From Lysinibacillus alkalisoli (GTDB taxonomy: Bacteria > Bacillota > Bacilli > Bacillales_A > Planococcaceae), in contig NZ_BMJT01000002.1 of NCBI RefSeq assembly GCF_014643595.1, forward strand, positions 186,001 through 250,000: 64,000 nucleotides of DNA, given 5' to 3'. The notes below the pieces were generated by a model, which ran no database searches, was not told the DNA's origin, and saw only the letters and a program-made list of their open reading frames with translations. Below, piece after piece: positions 1-9,549 of the stretch. Numbering within the stretch: position 1 is the first letter of the stretch; every line of letters starts with the position of its first letter. A program made the translations under genes and the position numbers.

Positions 1-826
1 AGGTCACATTGTAGAGTTTACAGGTCAAGCGATTCGTAATTTATCTATGGAAGAACGCATGACGATTTGTAATATGTCAATTGAAGCAGGCGCAAAAGCA
101 GGGTTAATTGCACCTGATGAGACTACAGTCGAATATATTCGTGGACGCCGCTATGCACCTCAAGGTGAAGCATTTGAGCGAGCAGCAGCTTATTGGCTCA
201 GTCTTGCTTCAGACGAAGGTGCTACATATGATGCCGTACTAGAAATTAAGGCAGAAGAAATTGAACCAGTTGTTACTTGGGGGACAAATCCAGCGATGGG
301 CACAGGTATTTCAGGGAATGTACCAACATTTGAAGATTATACAAGCGATGCGGATAAGAAGGCTCTTGAGCAAGCGTTAAATTATATGGGGCTTGAAGCA
401 GGACAACCAATTGAATCGATTGATATTCAACATGTATTTATTGGCTCATGTACGAATTCACGTATCAGTGATTTGCGAGCAGCAGCTAAAGTTGTAGCAG
501 GGCATAAAGTACATGATAATGTGACAGCTATTGTAGTGCCAGGCTCTGTCTCAACTAAATTACAGGCTGAACAAGAAGGATTAGATAAAATATTTACATC
601 AGCAGGTTTCGAATGGCGAGATGCAGGTTGTTCTATGTGTTTAGCAATGAATGATGATGTTGTACCTACAGGAGAGCGCTGTGCTTCCACATCTAATCGT
701 AACTTTGAAGGCCGCCAAGGTACAGGGGCACGTACGCATTTAGTGAGTCCACCTATGGCAGCAGCAGCAGCGATTGCAGGTCATTTTATTGATGTGCGTG
801 AATTTGTAAAGCAAGAGGTGATATAA
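1..826 (+). CDS. leuC: 3-isopropylmalate dehydratase large subunit (partial, 5' end outside window)
   Basis: This is the C-terminal part of LeuC, which with LeuD isomerises 2-isopropylmalate to 3-isopropylmalate in leucine synthesis. The reading frame is open from base 2, well before the first internal ATG at base 47, so the gene is cut by the window edge. The aconitase-type 4Fe-4S cluster ligands are visible in GSCTNSRI and in the pair CSMC, as is the conserved stretch NLSMEERM near the edge. The stop codon directly abuts the leuD start, which indicates an operon and probable translational coupling. Family assignment is firm. Confidence 0.97.
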   Translation, partial: GHIVEFTGQAIRNLSMEERMTICNMSIEAGAKAGLIAPDETTVEYIRGRRYAPQGEAFERAAAYWLSLASDEGATYDAVLEIKAEEIEPVVTWGTNPAMGTGISGNVPTFEDYTSDADKKALEQALNYMGLEAGQPIESIDIQHVFIGSCTNSRISDLRAAAKVVAGHKVHDNVTAIVVPGSVSTKLQAEQEGLDKIFTSAGFEWRDAGCSMCLAMNDDVVPTGERCASTSNRNFEGRQGTGARTHLVSPPMAAAAAIAGHFIDVREFVKQEVI

Positions 827-1414
827 ATGGAACCGATTAAACAAATTACAAGTATAATTGCACCACTAAATAATAAAAATGTAGACACAGACCAGATTAT
901 TTCAAAAGAGTTTTTAAAACGTATTGAGCGTACAGGGTTTGGTAAATATTTATTTTATCACTGGCGTTATAATGAAGATGGCTCAGTAAATGAAGCATTT
1001 GTATTAAATAATCCCCAATTTGCGAGTGCAAAGATTTTAGTAGCAGACGAAAACTTTGGTTGTGGTTCATCACGTGAACATGCGCCATGGGCCATTTTAG
1101 ATTATGGATTCCGTGTGGTAATTGCACCGTCATTTGCCGATATCTTTTATAATAACTGTTTTAAAAATGGTATTTTGCCAATTAAATTGCCACAAGATGT
1201 GGTCAATGATTATCTAGCAAGAGGTAACCGTGGCTTAACACTAGCTGTTGATTTAGTTACACAAACCGTTACTGATGAAGAGGGGAAAATGGTACATTTT
1301 GATATTGATGAGTATTATCGAAATATGCTGTTAGAAGGTTTAGATGAAATTGGTTTAACGATTCAATATGATGACGCGATTTCTGCATATGAAGCACGTC
1401 CAAAGCCGTATTAA
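827..1414 (+). CDS. leuD: 3-isopropylmalate dehydratase small subunit
   Basis: LeuD is the swivel-domain partner of LeuC in the cytosolic isopropylmalate isomerase. The 195-residue length is normal for the small subunit. The signature [12 protein letters not shown] is present, as are the N-terminal NVDTDQI motif and the [10 protein letters not shown] segment typical of the aconitase swivel domain. The ATG follows the leuC stop without a gap, and an AAGAGGTGAT-like ribosome binding site lies inside the end of leuC. It is the last gene of the leucine operon; a hairpin with a T-run follows. Confidence 0.97.
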   Translation: MEPIKQITSIIAPLNNKNVDTDQIISKEFLKRIERTGFGKYLFYHWRYNEDGSVNEAFVLNNPQFASAKILVADENFGCGSSREHAPWAILDYGFRVVIAPSFADIFYNNCFKNGILPIKLPQDVVNDYLARGNRGLTLAVDLVTQTVTDEEGKMVHFDIDEYYRNMLLEGLDEIGLTIQYDDAISAYEARPKPY

Positions 1415-1419
1415 TATAT

Positions 1420-1456
1420 GAGGGGGCTATCCTGCATGACAGGAGGCCTCTTTTTC
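1420..1456 (+). terminator. probable terminator after leuD
   Basis: An imperfect hairpin (GAGGGGGCTATCCTG, loop CATGA, CAGGAGGCCTC) is followed by TTTTT. It sits just behind the leuD stop and probably ends the leucine operon. Confidence 0.55.
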
Positions 1457-1774
1457 TATGTTTGTCATTTACATAGCGTTAAAAAGTTTACAAAAAATTA
1501 ATATTTGAAAATAAAATATCATTTTTATAAAAACAATGCTTATGACATAAAATTGTGCAAAATAGCGATAAATGTAGCAAAACAGTAGTTATTTTATTTT
1601 TAGGGAAATTGTATTGTTATAAAGTGTAAAAAATAAAGTCTTTATGGCTTTTCTTATATTACAGTATTGTAAAATTACCTATATAAACATTAAAATAATG
1701 TAGCTTTGTGTAAAGATTTTGTTTATGATTGAGAAGGTAGAAAGAGATAATATTGATTCAACAGGAGGAACGTC
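1457..1774. other. 318-bp AT-rich intergenic region upstream of the phosphate transporter genes
   Basis: No reading frame with a good ribosome binding site is seen. The stretch is very AT-rich and must hold the promoter of the DUF47/pit operon. A short inverted repeat TTACA-gtat-TGTAA lies at 1659-1672, and TTATGA-like -10 candidates occur near 1720. I cannot assign a regulator; no convincing Pho-box repeats were recognised by eye. Confidence 0.4.
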
Positions 1775-2395
1775 ATGTTCAACTCAAAAAAGCAGGACCC
1801 TTTTTTTCAAGCTTTATTAAAAATAGCGAAAAACGTAAACGAGGGTGTGTATTATGCACATAATTCGAGCATTGATAATATCGATGCATTACAAGAAATT
1901 ACACAAAAGCTAAAGGATTATGAAACGAGCGGTGATAAGTTAATTCATGAATTGATTGTCATGTTAAATAAATCATTCATGACACCTATTGAGCGTGAAG
2001 ACATTTTAGCGCTAGCTAACAAATTGGATGACGTAATTGATGGCGTGGAAGGCTGTATTGCACATTTCAATATGTATAATTTAATCGAAGTTACAGAACC
2101 GATGCGTCAATTTTTAGATTTCATTGCTAAAAGTACAGATGAAATGGTAAAAGCAATGGAATTATTAAACAAGAAAAAACTCGTTGAAATGCGTGAGCAT
2201 TGTATTTTAATTAAAGATTATGAACGTCAATGTGATGAGATTTTCCGTTCATCTATGGGCGATTTATTTAAAAATGAAAAAGATGTATTGCGTATTATCA
2301 TCTTTAAAGATATTTATGAGCAGTTCGAAGAGATTGCAGATAGCTGTCAAACTGTGGCCAACACAATTGAAACAATAATTATGCGTAATGCATAA
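1775..2395 (+). CDS. DUF47 family protein (PhoU-like Pit accessory protein)
   Basis: The 206-residue all-helical protein belongs to the DUF47/PhoU-like family usually encoded next to PiT-type phosphate transporters and thought to regulate them. The pattern of long amphipathic helices with repeated E/D-rich segments (for example KLDDVIDGVEG and KDIYEQFEEIADSCQ) fits this family, as does the length. An AGGAGG ribosome binding site precedes the ATG at 8 bases. The gene ends 15 bases before pit, so the two are cotranscribed. The assignment to the family is good; its regulatory role is inferred from family knowledge. Confidence 0.9.
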   Translation: MFNSKKQDPFFQALLKIAKNVNEGVYYAHNSSIDNIDALQEITQKLKDYETSGDKLIHELIVMLNKSFMTPIEREDILALANKLDDVIDGVEGCIAHFNMYNLIEVTEPMRQFLDFIAKSTDEMVKAMELLNKKKLVEMREHCILIKDYERQCDEIFRSSMGDLFKNEKDVLRIIIFKDIYEQFEEIADSCQTVANTIETIIMRNA

Positions 2396-2410
2396 AATGG
2401 AGTGTAATCA

Positions 2411-3427
2411 ATGGATTCAATTTTACTAATCACAATATTGGTCGTTATATTTGCACTGGTGTTTGACTTTATTAACGGCTTCCATGATACAGCAAATGCG
2501 ATCGCAACATCTGTATCTACCCGAGCATTAAAACCGCGCACAGCTATTTTAATGGCAGCAATCATGAACTTTGTTGGCGCAATCACATTCGTTGGCGTAG
2601 CAAAAGCTTTAACGAAGGATATTGTCGACCCATTCTCATTAAATGCGTTTGAAGGTGATACTACAGGTTCGGTTGTTATTTTAGCTGCATTATTATCAGC
2701 AATTGTTTGGAATTTACTGACTTGGTATTTTGGTATTCCGTCTAGTTCATCACATACACTAATTGGCTCAGTAGCTGGAGCAGCAATTGCATCGGCTGGA
2801 TTTGGTGTGTTAAACTATGCTGGTTTTACTAAAATTATTCAAGCACTATTATTCTCCCCATTAATTGCATTTGTAGCGGGCTTTATCATGATGAGTATAT
2901 TTAAAGTAATATTTAAAAATCATAGTTTATATCGTACTAATAAAAATTTCCGTTTTGTTCAAATTGGTACAGCTGCACTGCAATCCTTTACACATGGTAC
3001 AAATGATGCGCAAAAAGCAATGGGTATTATTACGTTAGCTTTAATTGCGGGAGGCTTACATACAGGCGATGATATTCCGTTCTGGGTACGTCTAGCAGCT
3101 GCTACAGCAATGGGACTAGGTACATCGATAGGCGGTTATAAAATCATTAAAACCGTTGGTGGCAAAATCATGAAAATACGACCAGTTAACGGAGTTGCAG
3201 CTGATTTAGCATCTGCTTCTATTATTTTTGGTGCTACACTCGTGCATTTACCTGTGTCAACCACACATGTTATTTCTTCATCCATTATGGGTGTAGGAAC
3301 TGCACATCGTGTACGTGGTGTAAAATGGGGTACAGCGCGTCGTATTGTAGTGACATGGGTAATTACAATGCCGATCTCTGCTGTAATGGCAGCCATTATT
3401 TATTATATACTAAATGTATTCTTTTAA
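2411..3427 (+). CDS. pit: inorganic phosphate transporter, PiT family
   Basis: This is a 338-residue polytopic membrane protein of the PiT family, a cation-coupled low-affinity phosphate (or metal-phosphate) importer. Both copies of the duplicated family signature are visible: NGFHDTANAIATS in the N-terminal half and HGTNDAQKAMG in the second half. GIPSSSSHTLIGS and LPVSTTHVISSS repeat the second conserved element. The length matches short bacterial PiT members. It follows the DUF47 gene closely, the usual bacterial pairing. A terminator follows the stop codon. Confidence 0.95.
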   Translation: MDSILLITILVVIFALVFDFINGFHDTANAIATSVSTRALKPRTAILMAAIMNFVGAITFVGVAKALTKDIVDPFSLNAFEGDTTGSVVILAALLSAIVWNLLTWYFGIPSSSSHTLIGSVAGAAIASAGFGVLNYAGFTKIIQALLFSPLIAFVAGFIMMSIFKVIFKNHSLYRTNKNFRFVQIGTAALQSFTHGTNDAQKAMGIITLALIAGGLHTGDDIPFWVRLAAATAMGLGTSIGGYKIIKTVGGKIMKIRPVNGVAADLASASIIFGATLVHLPVSTTHVISSSIMGVGTAHRVRGVKWGTARRIVVTWVITMPISAVMAAIIYYILNVFF

Positions 3428-3435
3428 AATATGTT

Positions 3436-3462
3436 GGCTTGCGCATTAGCGTGAGCCTTTTT
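3436..3462 (+). terminator. rho-independent terminator after pit
   Basis: A 9-bp stem (GGCTTGCGC / GCGTGAGCC, two G-U pairs) with the loop ATTA is followed by TTTTT. It ends only about 18 bases before the start of the next gene on the same strand. Confidence 0.75.
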
Positions 3463-3479
3463 CTATGGAGGGAATATTT

Positions 3480-3929
3480 ATGCAAAGACTTTACATCGCT
3501 CTTTTATTTTGTCTCGCCATTACATTACACAATCTTGAAGAAGCGTTATACTTACCTCAATGGACAACTACGGTATCATTGCCATTACACTTACAGCCTA
3601 AGCCTTTTTATATCGTTGTGAGTATCATTACACTTTTAGCTTACATAATTACCGTTTTAATGCTATGTTATCCCAATAAGCCACGCTATCGCTTTTTGTT
3701 TATTGGCTATGCAGGTGCTATGTGGATAAACGCCTTTGTACCACATATGATCATATCAATTATGACGAGGACAATGATGCCAGGTGTTATTACAGCAATA
3801 CTATTCGTGTTGCCTATCTGTACTTTCATTTTGTATAAATTAGCGCGTTCATGGAAGGAAATAGTTGCATCCACAGGTGTAGTAGGTTTATTTTTATTAG
3901 GCGTGGTGTTCTTACAATTATTTTTATAA
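3480..3929 (+). CDS. HXXEE domain membrane protein
   Basis: The 149-residue hydrophobic protein carries the diagnostic motif HNLEE close to its N-terminus, within TLHNLEEALYLPQW, which defines the HXXEE family of unknown function. About five hydrophobic segments are visible. The frame is open from an ATG at 3465, but that codon overlaps the GGAGGG ribosome binding site; the ATG at 3480 is correctly spaced and is preferred. The gene begins immediately after the pit terminator with no obvious promoter of its own, so it may depend on read-through. Its function is not known. Confidence 0.82.
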   Translation: MQRLYIALLFCLAITLHNLEEALYLPQWTTTVSLPLHLQPKPFYIVVSIITLLAYIITVLMLCYPNKPRYRFLFIGYAGAMWINAFVPHMIISIMTRTMMPGVITAILFVLPICTFILYKLARSWKEIVASTGVVGLFLLGVVFLQLFL

Positions 3930-4042
3930 AGAGATTCATATATTTCTTTAATAGTGAAAATATGTTAATAAAGTAATGCTTGAACGATAAAAGATAAAAT
4001 AGTTGCCGTTAAATTAACATAGTTTTTATTATTTTGTTATGT

Positions 4043-4048
4043 TATAAT
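4043..4048 (+). promoter_or_regulatory. -10 element upstream of the cobalamin riboswitch
   Basis: A perfect TATAAT hexamer lies 25 bases before the riboswitch P1 helix, at the expected place for its promoter. No good -35 match is seen at 17 bases. Confidence 0.45.
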
Positions 4049-4072
4049 TTTCTGAAATGAATATATGTTGCA

Positions 4073-4227
4073 ACGTAAAGGCACAACATTAATGTTTAAT
4101 AGGGAATTCGGTTTAAGCCGAAGCTGTTTCCGCAACTGTATGTGTTACGTCACTTATTTATTATGCCACTGTAGTAATATGGGAAGGCAAATAAGTGTGA
4201 CACAAGCCAGGAGACCTACCTTTACGT
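4073..4227 (+). ncRNA. cobalamin (B12) riboswitch
   Basis: The aptamer has the conserved cobalamin-riboswitch blocks in order: AATAGGGAAT, GAAGCTGTTTCCGCAACTGT, ACTG, GGGAAGG and the B12 box AAGCCAGGAGACCT. The closing P1 helix is perfect: ACGTAAAGG at 4073-4081 pairs with CCTTTACGT at 4219-4227. A terminator follows at 4310-4344, and a giant surface protein begins at 4400. By analogy to characterised members, adenosyl- or related cobalamins binding here should favour termination, so the downstream gene would be expressed when B12 is scarce. Confidence 0.95.
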
Positions 4228-4263
4228 ATCGTATTTACGCTCTTCGGAATTAAAGAGAACTTA

Positions 4264-4300
4264 CGGCAAACGTACAGTAGCGTTTTTCCGCTCTTTTTTC
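4264..4300 (+). terminator. possible first of two tandem hairpins after the riboswitch
   Basis: CGGCAAACG and CGTTTTTCCG can pair with a small internal loop and are followed by CTCTTTTTT. It may be an early terminator or an alternative structure of the expression platform. Confidence 0.4.
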
Positions 4301-4309
4301 TGTTGTTTA

Positions 4310-4344
4310 CCGGTAGTTCCACATATGGAGCTATCGTTTTTTTT
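4310..4344 (+). terminator. rho-independent terminator of the cobalamin riboswitch
   Basis: A 10-bp stem CGGTAGTTCC / GGAGCTATCG (two G-U pairs), with loop ACATAT, is followed by eight T residues. It lies between the B12 aptamer and the start of the SLH protein gene, the expected location for a transcriptional expression platform. Confidence 0.85.
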
Positions 4345-4399
4345 ATGCAAAAACGAGAATGTATATTCAAATTTAGACATTTCACTTAGGGGGAAGAAA

Positions 4400-7300
4400 A
4401 TGAAGTTTTATCAAAGAGCAGTATCTATCGTAGCATCAAGTGTAATGACACTGTCTTTACTTACACCATCTGTTGCGATGGCCACTAATGGTGAGCCTAT
4501 TGAACAACAGGTTCAAGCTGTTACGCTCACACAACAACTCGAACGTATTACACAAAATACGTGGAATCATGGAAAAGCATTACAAAATGTATCTACCGAA
4601 AAATTACTGAGCCTTAAAGGGCTAGTGCCACTGACAGATTTACAATCAAAAGTAAATGGTTCACTATCAGGGGAGACTGTAAGTAGCTATGCTAATTTGG
4701 TAACGGCTCTTATTGCTACAGAATCTAATCCATTTATGTTTAATGGCAAGAATTATGCTGAAAAACTAGCAAACGCACAGACAGGTGAAGGGTATTTTTC
4801 TTTTGGTAATGATACAGATAAAAAAGTAGATGTCTTTCTTAAGGCATTGTTAGCTGTAGAATTATTAGGTGCTGATTATAATCGTGAGAGTGCTTTATCT
4901 TATTTACAGAATAATGAAAAAGACATTTTTGCACTAAACGGTATTAATTTAGGTTTAGCTGTATTTGTTTTAAGTCAGTATGATTCGCCACAAGCACAAG
5001 AATATGCGCAGACATTAATGGAAAAATATAAAACGAGTAAAGCCTATTTTGCATCTGGTGTTGGATTATATATAAATAATTTATATGCGTTAGGTTTAAA
5101 CCCTGAAGATGAGCAATGGCATTTGCAACTTACAGATGATACAAGTATTTCAGCTCGACAGGCTATGAAAAATCTTATTCATACAGATGACACAAAAACA
5201 TTTTATAATCGCTTACAAGTAGGCACTGATGTAGGGCAGTCAACAGAAAATATAGCTAATACACATTGGTCGTTGCTTGGCTTACAATCCCTTGTAGAAG
5301 AGAAATCCATGCTACAACAAGTGAAAACAGATTTTGCTCACCTCACATTTGACTTATCACCTAAATCCATTTTAGTAACGTCAAATACAGAAAATTATGT
5401 ATTGCCAAATACTAAGATAGTGCCAACTTTTGTTGTTAAAGACCAATACGGTACACCACGTCAAGGCGATATAACATTAACATCATCTAACACAGATGTA
5501 GCAACGATTAATGAGCGTAATGAGATTGTTGCACAAACAGCAGGCACAGCTATGATTACAGCTACTGTTGCTAATACGTCTGCAAAAGCATTAATTCAAG
5601 TTAATGTTACAACTGATGAAGCATTAGTTGCCCTTATGCCAAAAATACATAAGGCAAAAAATAACCTATTACAGGAAAAGTTTTCAACATATGAAGAGGC
5701 CATTGCCTTGCGTAAACTAGGTGTTAAACCTACACAAATATTGCCACTTATTAATGTGTATGGAAGCAATGCATCCGCTTATAATGCTGCACGTAATATT
5801 TTAAGTGTAAAAGCAGCAGGGCAAGACCCATCTACCTATAATAACCGTGATCATGTGGCAGATTTAAGAGAATTATTGCTCACAGATCAAAAGATCAGTG
5901 CTGAAGAAGCAGCTGTAATTGCATTTGCAAGTGATGCAATGGATCTACCAGTGACAGAAGATATACAACAAATTTTAGTGAATAGTTTAACACAGATGGA
6001 TAACATGCAATACGTTGTCACAAATGATAAGCCAGATGTAATGCGTACATCAAAAGTATGGCAAGCGATTACTTTAATCCATCAATCTGGAAAGGCTATA
6101 CAACAAGAGACATTCGCACAGGCAGAACAAGAAATAGCTAACTACATGGCGCAACAAGTAAATGTACATGAAAAAGGCAATCATGCTAATATTGCTGCCT
6201 TACAATATATGGCTTTAACAAACACCACAACGTTTGGTGGCTTGACTAAACAAGCATTAGCAGAAAGTATTGTACAGAGCCAATATGACAATAACTATGT
6301 TACAAATGGTGCTATTGCAGGTTTTGCAGGGACACTGAGTGAATCAACAGGTATTGCATTAAGTGCTTTGCAAACACTAGTAACAGATGATTTTTCTTAT
6401 CATAATTTACAAGTATCACAACAACCTACTACGATTCATATGCAATTGCCACATAAAGTGAAGAAGAATGAACCATTAGCTTTACAGGCGCAATTACTAG
6501 ACCAATACGGCGAGTATATGGATGGAGATATTAAGTGGAAAGTAAATGGGGAAGAGGTAACAGCTTACACACCCACAACAGTAAGTCAAATAGTGGTGGA
6601 GGCAAGTGCACAAGGTGTAACAGCTAAACAAACTATTGAAGTTATTGATTATGAGAAAGTGCACCAAGTGAAGATTGAGCCATTACTAGATGCCGTAACA
6701 GACCAAGCTATTCCATTAGTAGCAACAATTACAGATAGTGAGGGTAAAATTGTTACAGACGAAGCAATTACATGGTCGATAGAGGGCGGTAAATTTGCGC
6801 TAAATGGAGATGTTGTACGCTTTAATGAGGTAGGTAATTATTTAATTTCGGCAGAAGTAGCAGGTATTAAGGCGAAGTCACGCACTGTACAAGTTACTTT
6901 AAATGAAACGGCTATTCAAACAAAAGTGGCCCAAGCAGTTGAAAAAATGCAAGCCTACTTGGAAAATCGTAAGCAATATGATTATATTTCGGCACTCGCA
7001 TATAGTAATGTGACCAAAGACGTAAAAAAAAGCCAAGCACAAATGCGTACATTAGGGCATTTACGTGAATATGGGAATCACGACGAAAAGTATGCGTTAT
7101 ATTATGCTAAAAATATTTTATTAGCAGCAGCAGCAAACGAAGACCCACAAACATTTACTACTTATAAAGGGCCACAAGTTGATCTTGTTACCCCATTAGT
7201 GCAAGCACAAGATAAAGATGGACATTTTACAATGTTTACTAATTTTGATAAGTCATCTGTGACAACGCAGGCGTGGTCTATTATAGCTTTAGATTTAATT

Positions 7301-9427
7301 GAAGCAAATTATAATAAGGAAGCTGCAATTACAGATTTAATCGCAGGTTTAAATCGCCCAATCTCAGAAGGCTCTTATCAAGAACAAGAGTTAAGAGCAT
7401 TAGCATTAATTGCATTGAGTAAACATCGAGATATTACAGGTGTGGATGAGCAAATTACACGTATTTTGACGTATTTAAGAGCGCAACAAAATGATGATGC
7501 AGGATTTAACTATAATGGTTATACGAATAATCCATTTGCCATTGGTACTGTGATTCAAGGTTTAATAGCGGTTGGCGAAAACCCATTAGCTAGTAAATGG
7601 AAAAAGAATGGTAAGACAATGGTTGAAACATTATTAAAACAACAAATTGCCAATGGCGGCTTTAAATTTGGTGATGAGTTTGAAGAGAAATATGCTTTTG
7701 ATGAGTTAAAAGCGACAGAAGCTGCATTTGGCGCTTTAGCTGATATTCATTTAAAGCAATCCATGTTTAATGAAAAAGTTATTATTACAGATGAGTTGCC
7801 AACAATTAATCCTCAAGTAAAGCCCTTTATTGAGGTGAATCATTTAGAGGTAGCCGACCAACAACCATTATTAACAGTAGCAGTCAATGCTTATGACAAT
7901 GTAGATGGTGAGTTAACACCACAAGTCAAAGTTAATAACGAAGCGGTTTATAGTACAAGTAATACATTTAAAGCGGTTATGCAAAAAGGGTATAATAAAG
8001 TTGAAATCTCAACAACTAATTCAGCAGGCTTAACTACAACGGAAACAATCCCTGTACAATTTGCTGCTGAACATACGCAAAAAGTGCCGCAAGTAAATGT
8101 TGTCGTTAAAGGTATTAAAGGCAAAGATCTAATAACGAAACAAGCGATCATTGAAGACCAAGATACCGCTTATTCTGTACTTGTGAAAACAATGGGAAAA
8201 AATAAAGTAGCATCAAGACCTTTAAAAGAAGGCGTATATGTGATGGGCATTGATGGTCTGACTGAATTTGATCACGGTGAAGGTAGCGGATGGATGTATC
8301 GTGTTAATGGCAAATTCCCACCTGTATTCTCTGGTGAGATTCAGATTAAAGATGGTGACACACTAGAGTGGTTGTATACGACTAATTTAGGGGAAGATAT
8401 TGGTTTTAAAGTACCTTCTACAGGTGGCGGCACAACGACGCCAGAACCAAAGCCAGAACCAGAAGAAGAAACGAAGTCTTTCGTTATTGGCGAAGCAGGA
8501 CAAGCAAATGTGACATTACAGGATTTACAAGCCATTAAAGATAAAGTAGCAATGATTAAAGGTGAGCATAATATACAAGCCACATTGCCACTCGCTTCTA
8601 TTCAAGAGCTTGGTTTACAACAAGCCGAAAAATTACATGTCGCAATCGCGCAACAAGGTACAAGTATCCATGTGAAGATGGAAAAGACAGCAGGAGATCA
8701 AACAACAGCTGTACATTTTGCGAAGGATTATATGACAGTAACATTGCCCATTGCACAACGTAAAAATCAAGTTGTATTACGTAAAGATGGTGATACGTTA
8801 GTAGCAGTGCCACATACGATTAAAGATGGGGTAGTGACAATTTTAACAAAAGGTAGTGGTGAGTTTGTTATTGTAGAGAAATTTACAACCTTTTCTGATC
8901 TGGCAAAACTTGCTGGACGTGAACATGTAGAGTTTTTAGCTAGTCGCAATGTGATTAATGGTGTCGGTGGTAAGACATATGAGCCGCATCAACCTATTAC
9001 ACGTGCGCATTTGGCTGTTATGATTTCACGTGCACTTGGCTTACAAGCGACAAAGCCTATTGCGTTTACGGATGTTAAAGGAAAATGGTATGAGCAAGAA
9101 GTACAAGCGTTGTATGAGGCAGGTATTACGACAGGTAAAACAGCGACAACCTTTGCACCGAGTGCTACTGTAACAAGAGAGCAGGCTGCAGCTATTATGG
9201 CACGTGTACTGAAATACCGTGATGTAAAGCATCAGCAAAATGATAAAAACTATGTTGATCAAAATACGATACAAGCTCAATTTGCACAGGAAGTAGCGTG
9301 GTTAACCTCGTTAAATATTATGGGTGGTAAGTTAGATGGTCGATTTGATCCAAAAGGACAACTTACGCGTATGCAATTAGCTAAGATTTTACATTTAACA
9401 ATGGATGAGAGCAAACTTATGCAATAA
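4400..9427 (+). CDS. B12-regulated SLH surface protein with helical toroid-like repeats and transcobalamin-like DUF4430 domain
   Basis: The 1,675-residue protein starts at 4400, where AGGGGGGAAG precedes the ATG; the longer frame from 4325 would overlap the terminator. Visible parts, in order: a signal peptide (1-28, ending SVAMA); three helical repeat regions at about 45-313, 411-667 and 844-1123, the third resembling terpenoid cyclase/prenyltransferase toroids; Big_2-like and other Ig-like segments between them; a DUF4430 domain at about 1230-1337 with the hallmark GSGWMYRVNG; a proline-glutamate linker; and three SLH repeats at about 1496-1675. An alpha-toroid plus a DUF4430-like beta domain is the layout of mammalian transcobalamin and intrinsic factor. 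With the riboswitch upstream, I infer a cell-surface B12-binding protein anchored to wall polymer. Ligand binding is not shown by the sequence alone. Confidence 0.88.
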   Translation: MKFYQRAVSIVASSVMTLSLLTPSVAMATNGEPIEQQVQAVTLTQQLERITQNTWNHGKALQNVSTEKLLSLKGLVPLTDLQSKVNGSLSGETVSSYANLVTALIATESNPFMFNGKNYAEKLANAQTGEGYFSFGNDTDKKVDVFLKALLAVELLGADYNRESALSYLQNNEKDIFALNGINLGLAVFVLSQYDSPQAQEYAQTLMEKYKTSKAYFASGVGLYINNLYALGLNPEDEQWHLQLTDDTSISARQAMKNLIHTDDTKTFYNRLQVGTDVGQSTENIANTHWSLLGLQSLVEEKSMLQQVKTDFAHLTFDLSPKSILVTSNTENYVLPNTKIVPTFVVKDQYGTPRQGDITLTSSNTDVATINERNEIVAQTAGTAMITATVANTSAKALIQVNVTTDEALVALMPKIHKAKNNLLQEKFSTYEEAIALRKLGVKPTQILPLINVYGSNASAYNAARNILSVKAAGQDPSTYNNRDHVADLRELLLTDQKISAEEAAVIAFASDAMDLPVTEDIQQILVNSLTQMDNMQYVVTNDKPDVMRTSKVWQAITLIHQSGKAIQQETFAQAEQEIANYMAQQVNVHEKGNHANIAALQYMALTNTTTFGGLTKQALAESIVQSQYDNNYVTNGAIAGFAGTLSESTGIALSALQTLVTDDFSYHNLQVSQQPTTIHMQLPHKVKKNEPLALQAQLLDQYGEYMDGDIKWKVNGEEVTAYTPTTVSQIVVEASAQGVTAKQTIEVIDYEKVHQVKIEPLLDAVTDQAIPLVATITDSEGKIVTDEAITWSIEGGKFALNGDVVRFNEVGNYLISAEVAGIKAKSRTVQVTLNETAIQTKVAQAVEKMQAYLENRKQYDYISALAYSNVTKDVKKSQAQMRTLGHLREYGNHDEKYALYYAKNILLAAAANEDPQTFTTYKGPQVDLVTPLVQAQDKDGHFTMFTNFDKSSVTTQAWSIIALDLIEANYNKEAAITDLIAGLNRPISEGSYQEQELRALALIALSKHRDITGVDEQITRILTYLRAQQNDDAGFNYNGYTNNPFAIGTVIQGLIAVGENPLASKWKKNGKTMVETLLKQQIANGGFKFGDEFEEKYAFDELKATEAAFGALADIHLKQSMFNEKVIITDELPTINPQVKPFIEVNHLEVADQQPLLTVAVNAYDNVDGELTPQVKVNNEAVYSTSNTFKAVMQKGYNKVEISTTNSAGLTTTETIPVQFAAEHTQKVPQVNVVVKGIKGKDLITKQAIIEDQDTAYSVLVKTMGKNKVASRPLKEGVYVMGIDGLTEFDHGEGSGWMYRVNGKFPPVFSGEIQIKDGDTLEWLYTTNLGEDIGFKVPSTGGGTTTPEPKPEPEEETKSFVIGEAGQANVTLQDLQAIKDKVAMIKGEHNIQATLPLASIQELGLQQAEKLHVAIAQQGTSIHVKMEKTAGDQTTAVHFAKDYMTVTLPIAQRKNQVVLRKDGDTLVAVPHTIKDGVVTILTKGSGEFVIVEKFTTFSDLAKLAGREHVEFLASRNVINGVGGKTYEPHQPITRAHLAVMISRALGLQATKPIAFTDVKGKWYEQEVQALYEAGITTGKTATTFAPSATVTREQAAAIMARVLKYRDVKHQQNDKNYVDQNTIQAQFAQEVAWLTSLNIMGGKLDGRFDPKGQLTRMQLAKILHLTMDESKLMQ

Positions 9428-9435
9428 TGACACAA

Positions 9436-9475
9436 AGAAAACACTACTGAAAAATTATTTTCGGTAGTGTTTTCT
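9436..9475. terminator. bidirectional hairpin after the SLH protein gene
   Basis: AGAAAACACTACTGAAAA pairs with TTTTCGGTAGTGTTTTCT around a short loop. A- and T-rich arms allow it to act on both strands, serving the SLH gene and the convergent radical SAM gene. Confidence 0.75.
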
Positions 9476-9549
9476 AATGTAAGGCGATCATATTAGACAT
9501 ACTTCAAGTGTATGTCGCGTTTTGGTCTGTTGATTTTAATGTATTTTAC

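Noticed and set aside
4065-4253. 62-codon frame overlapping the leader
   Set aside because: It falls inside the cobalamin riboswitch, where the nucleotide pattern is explained by RNA structure.
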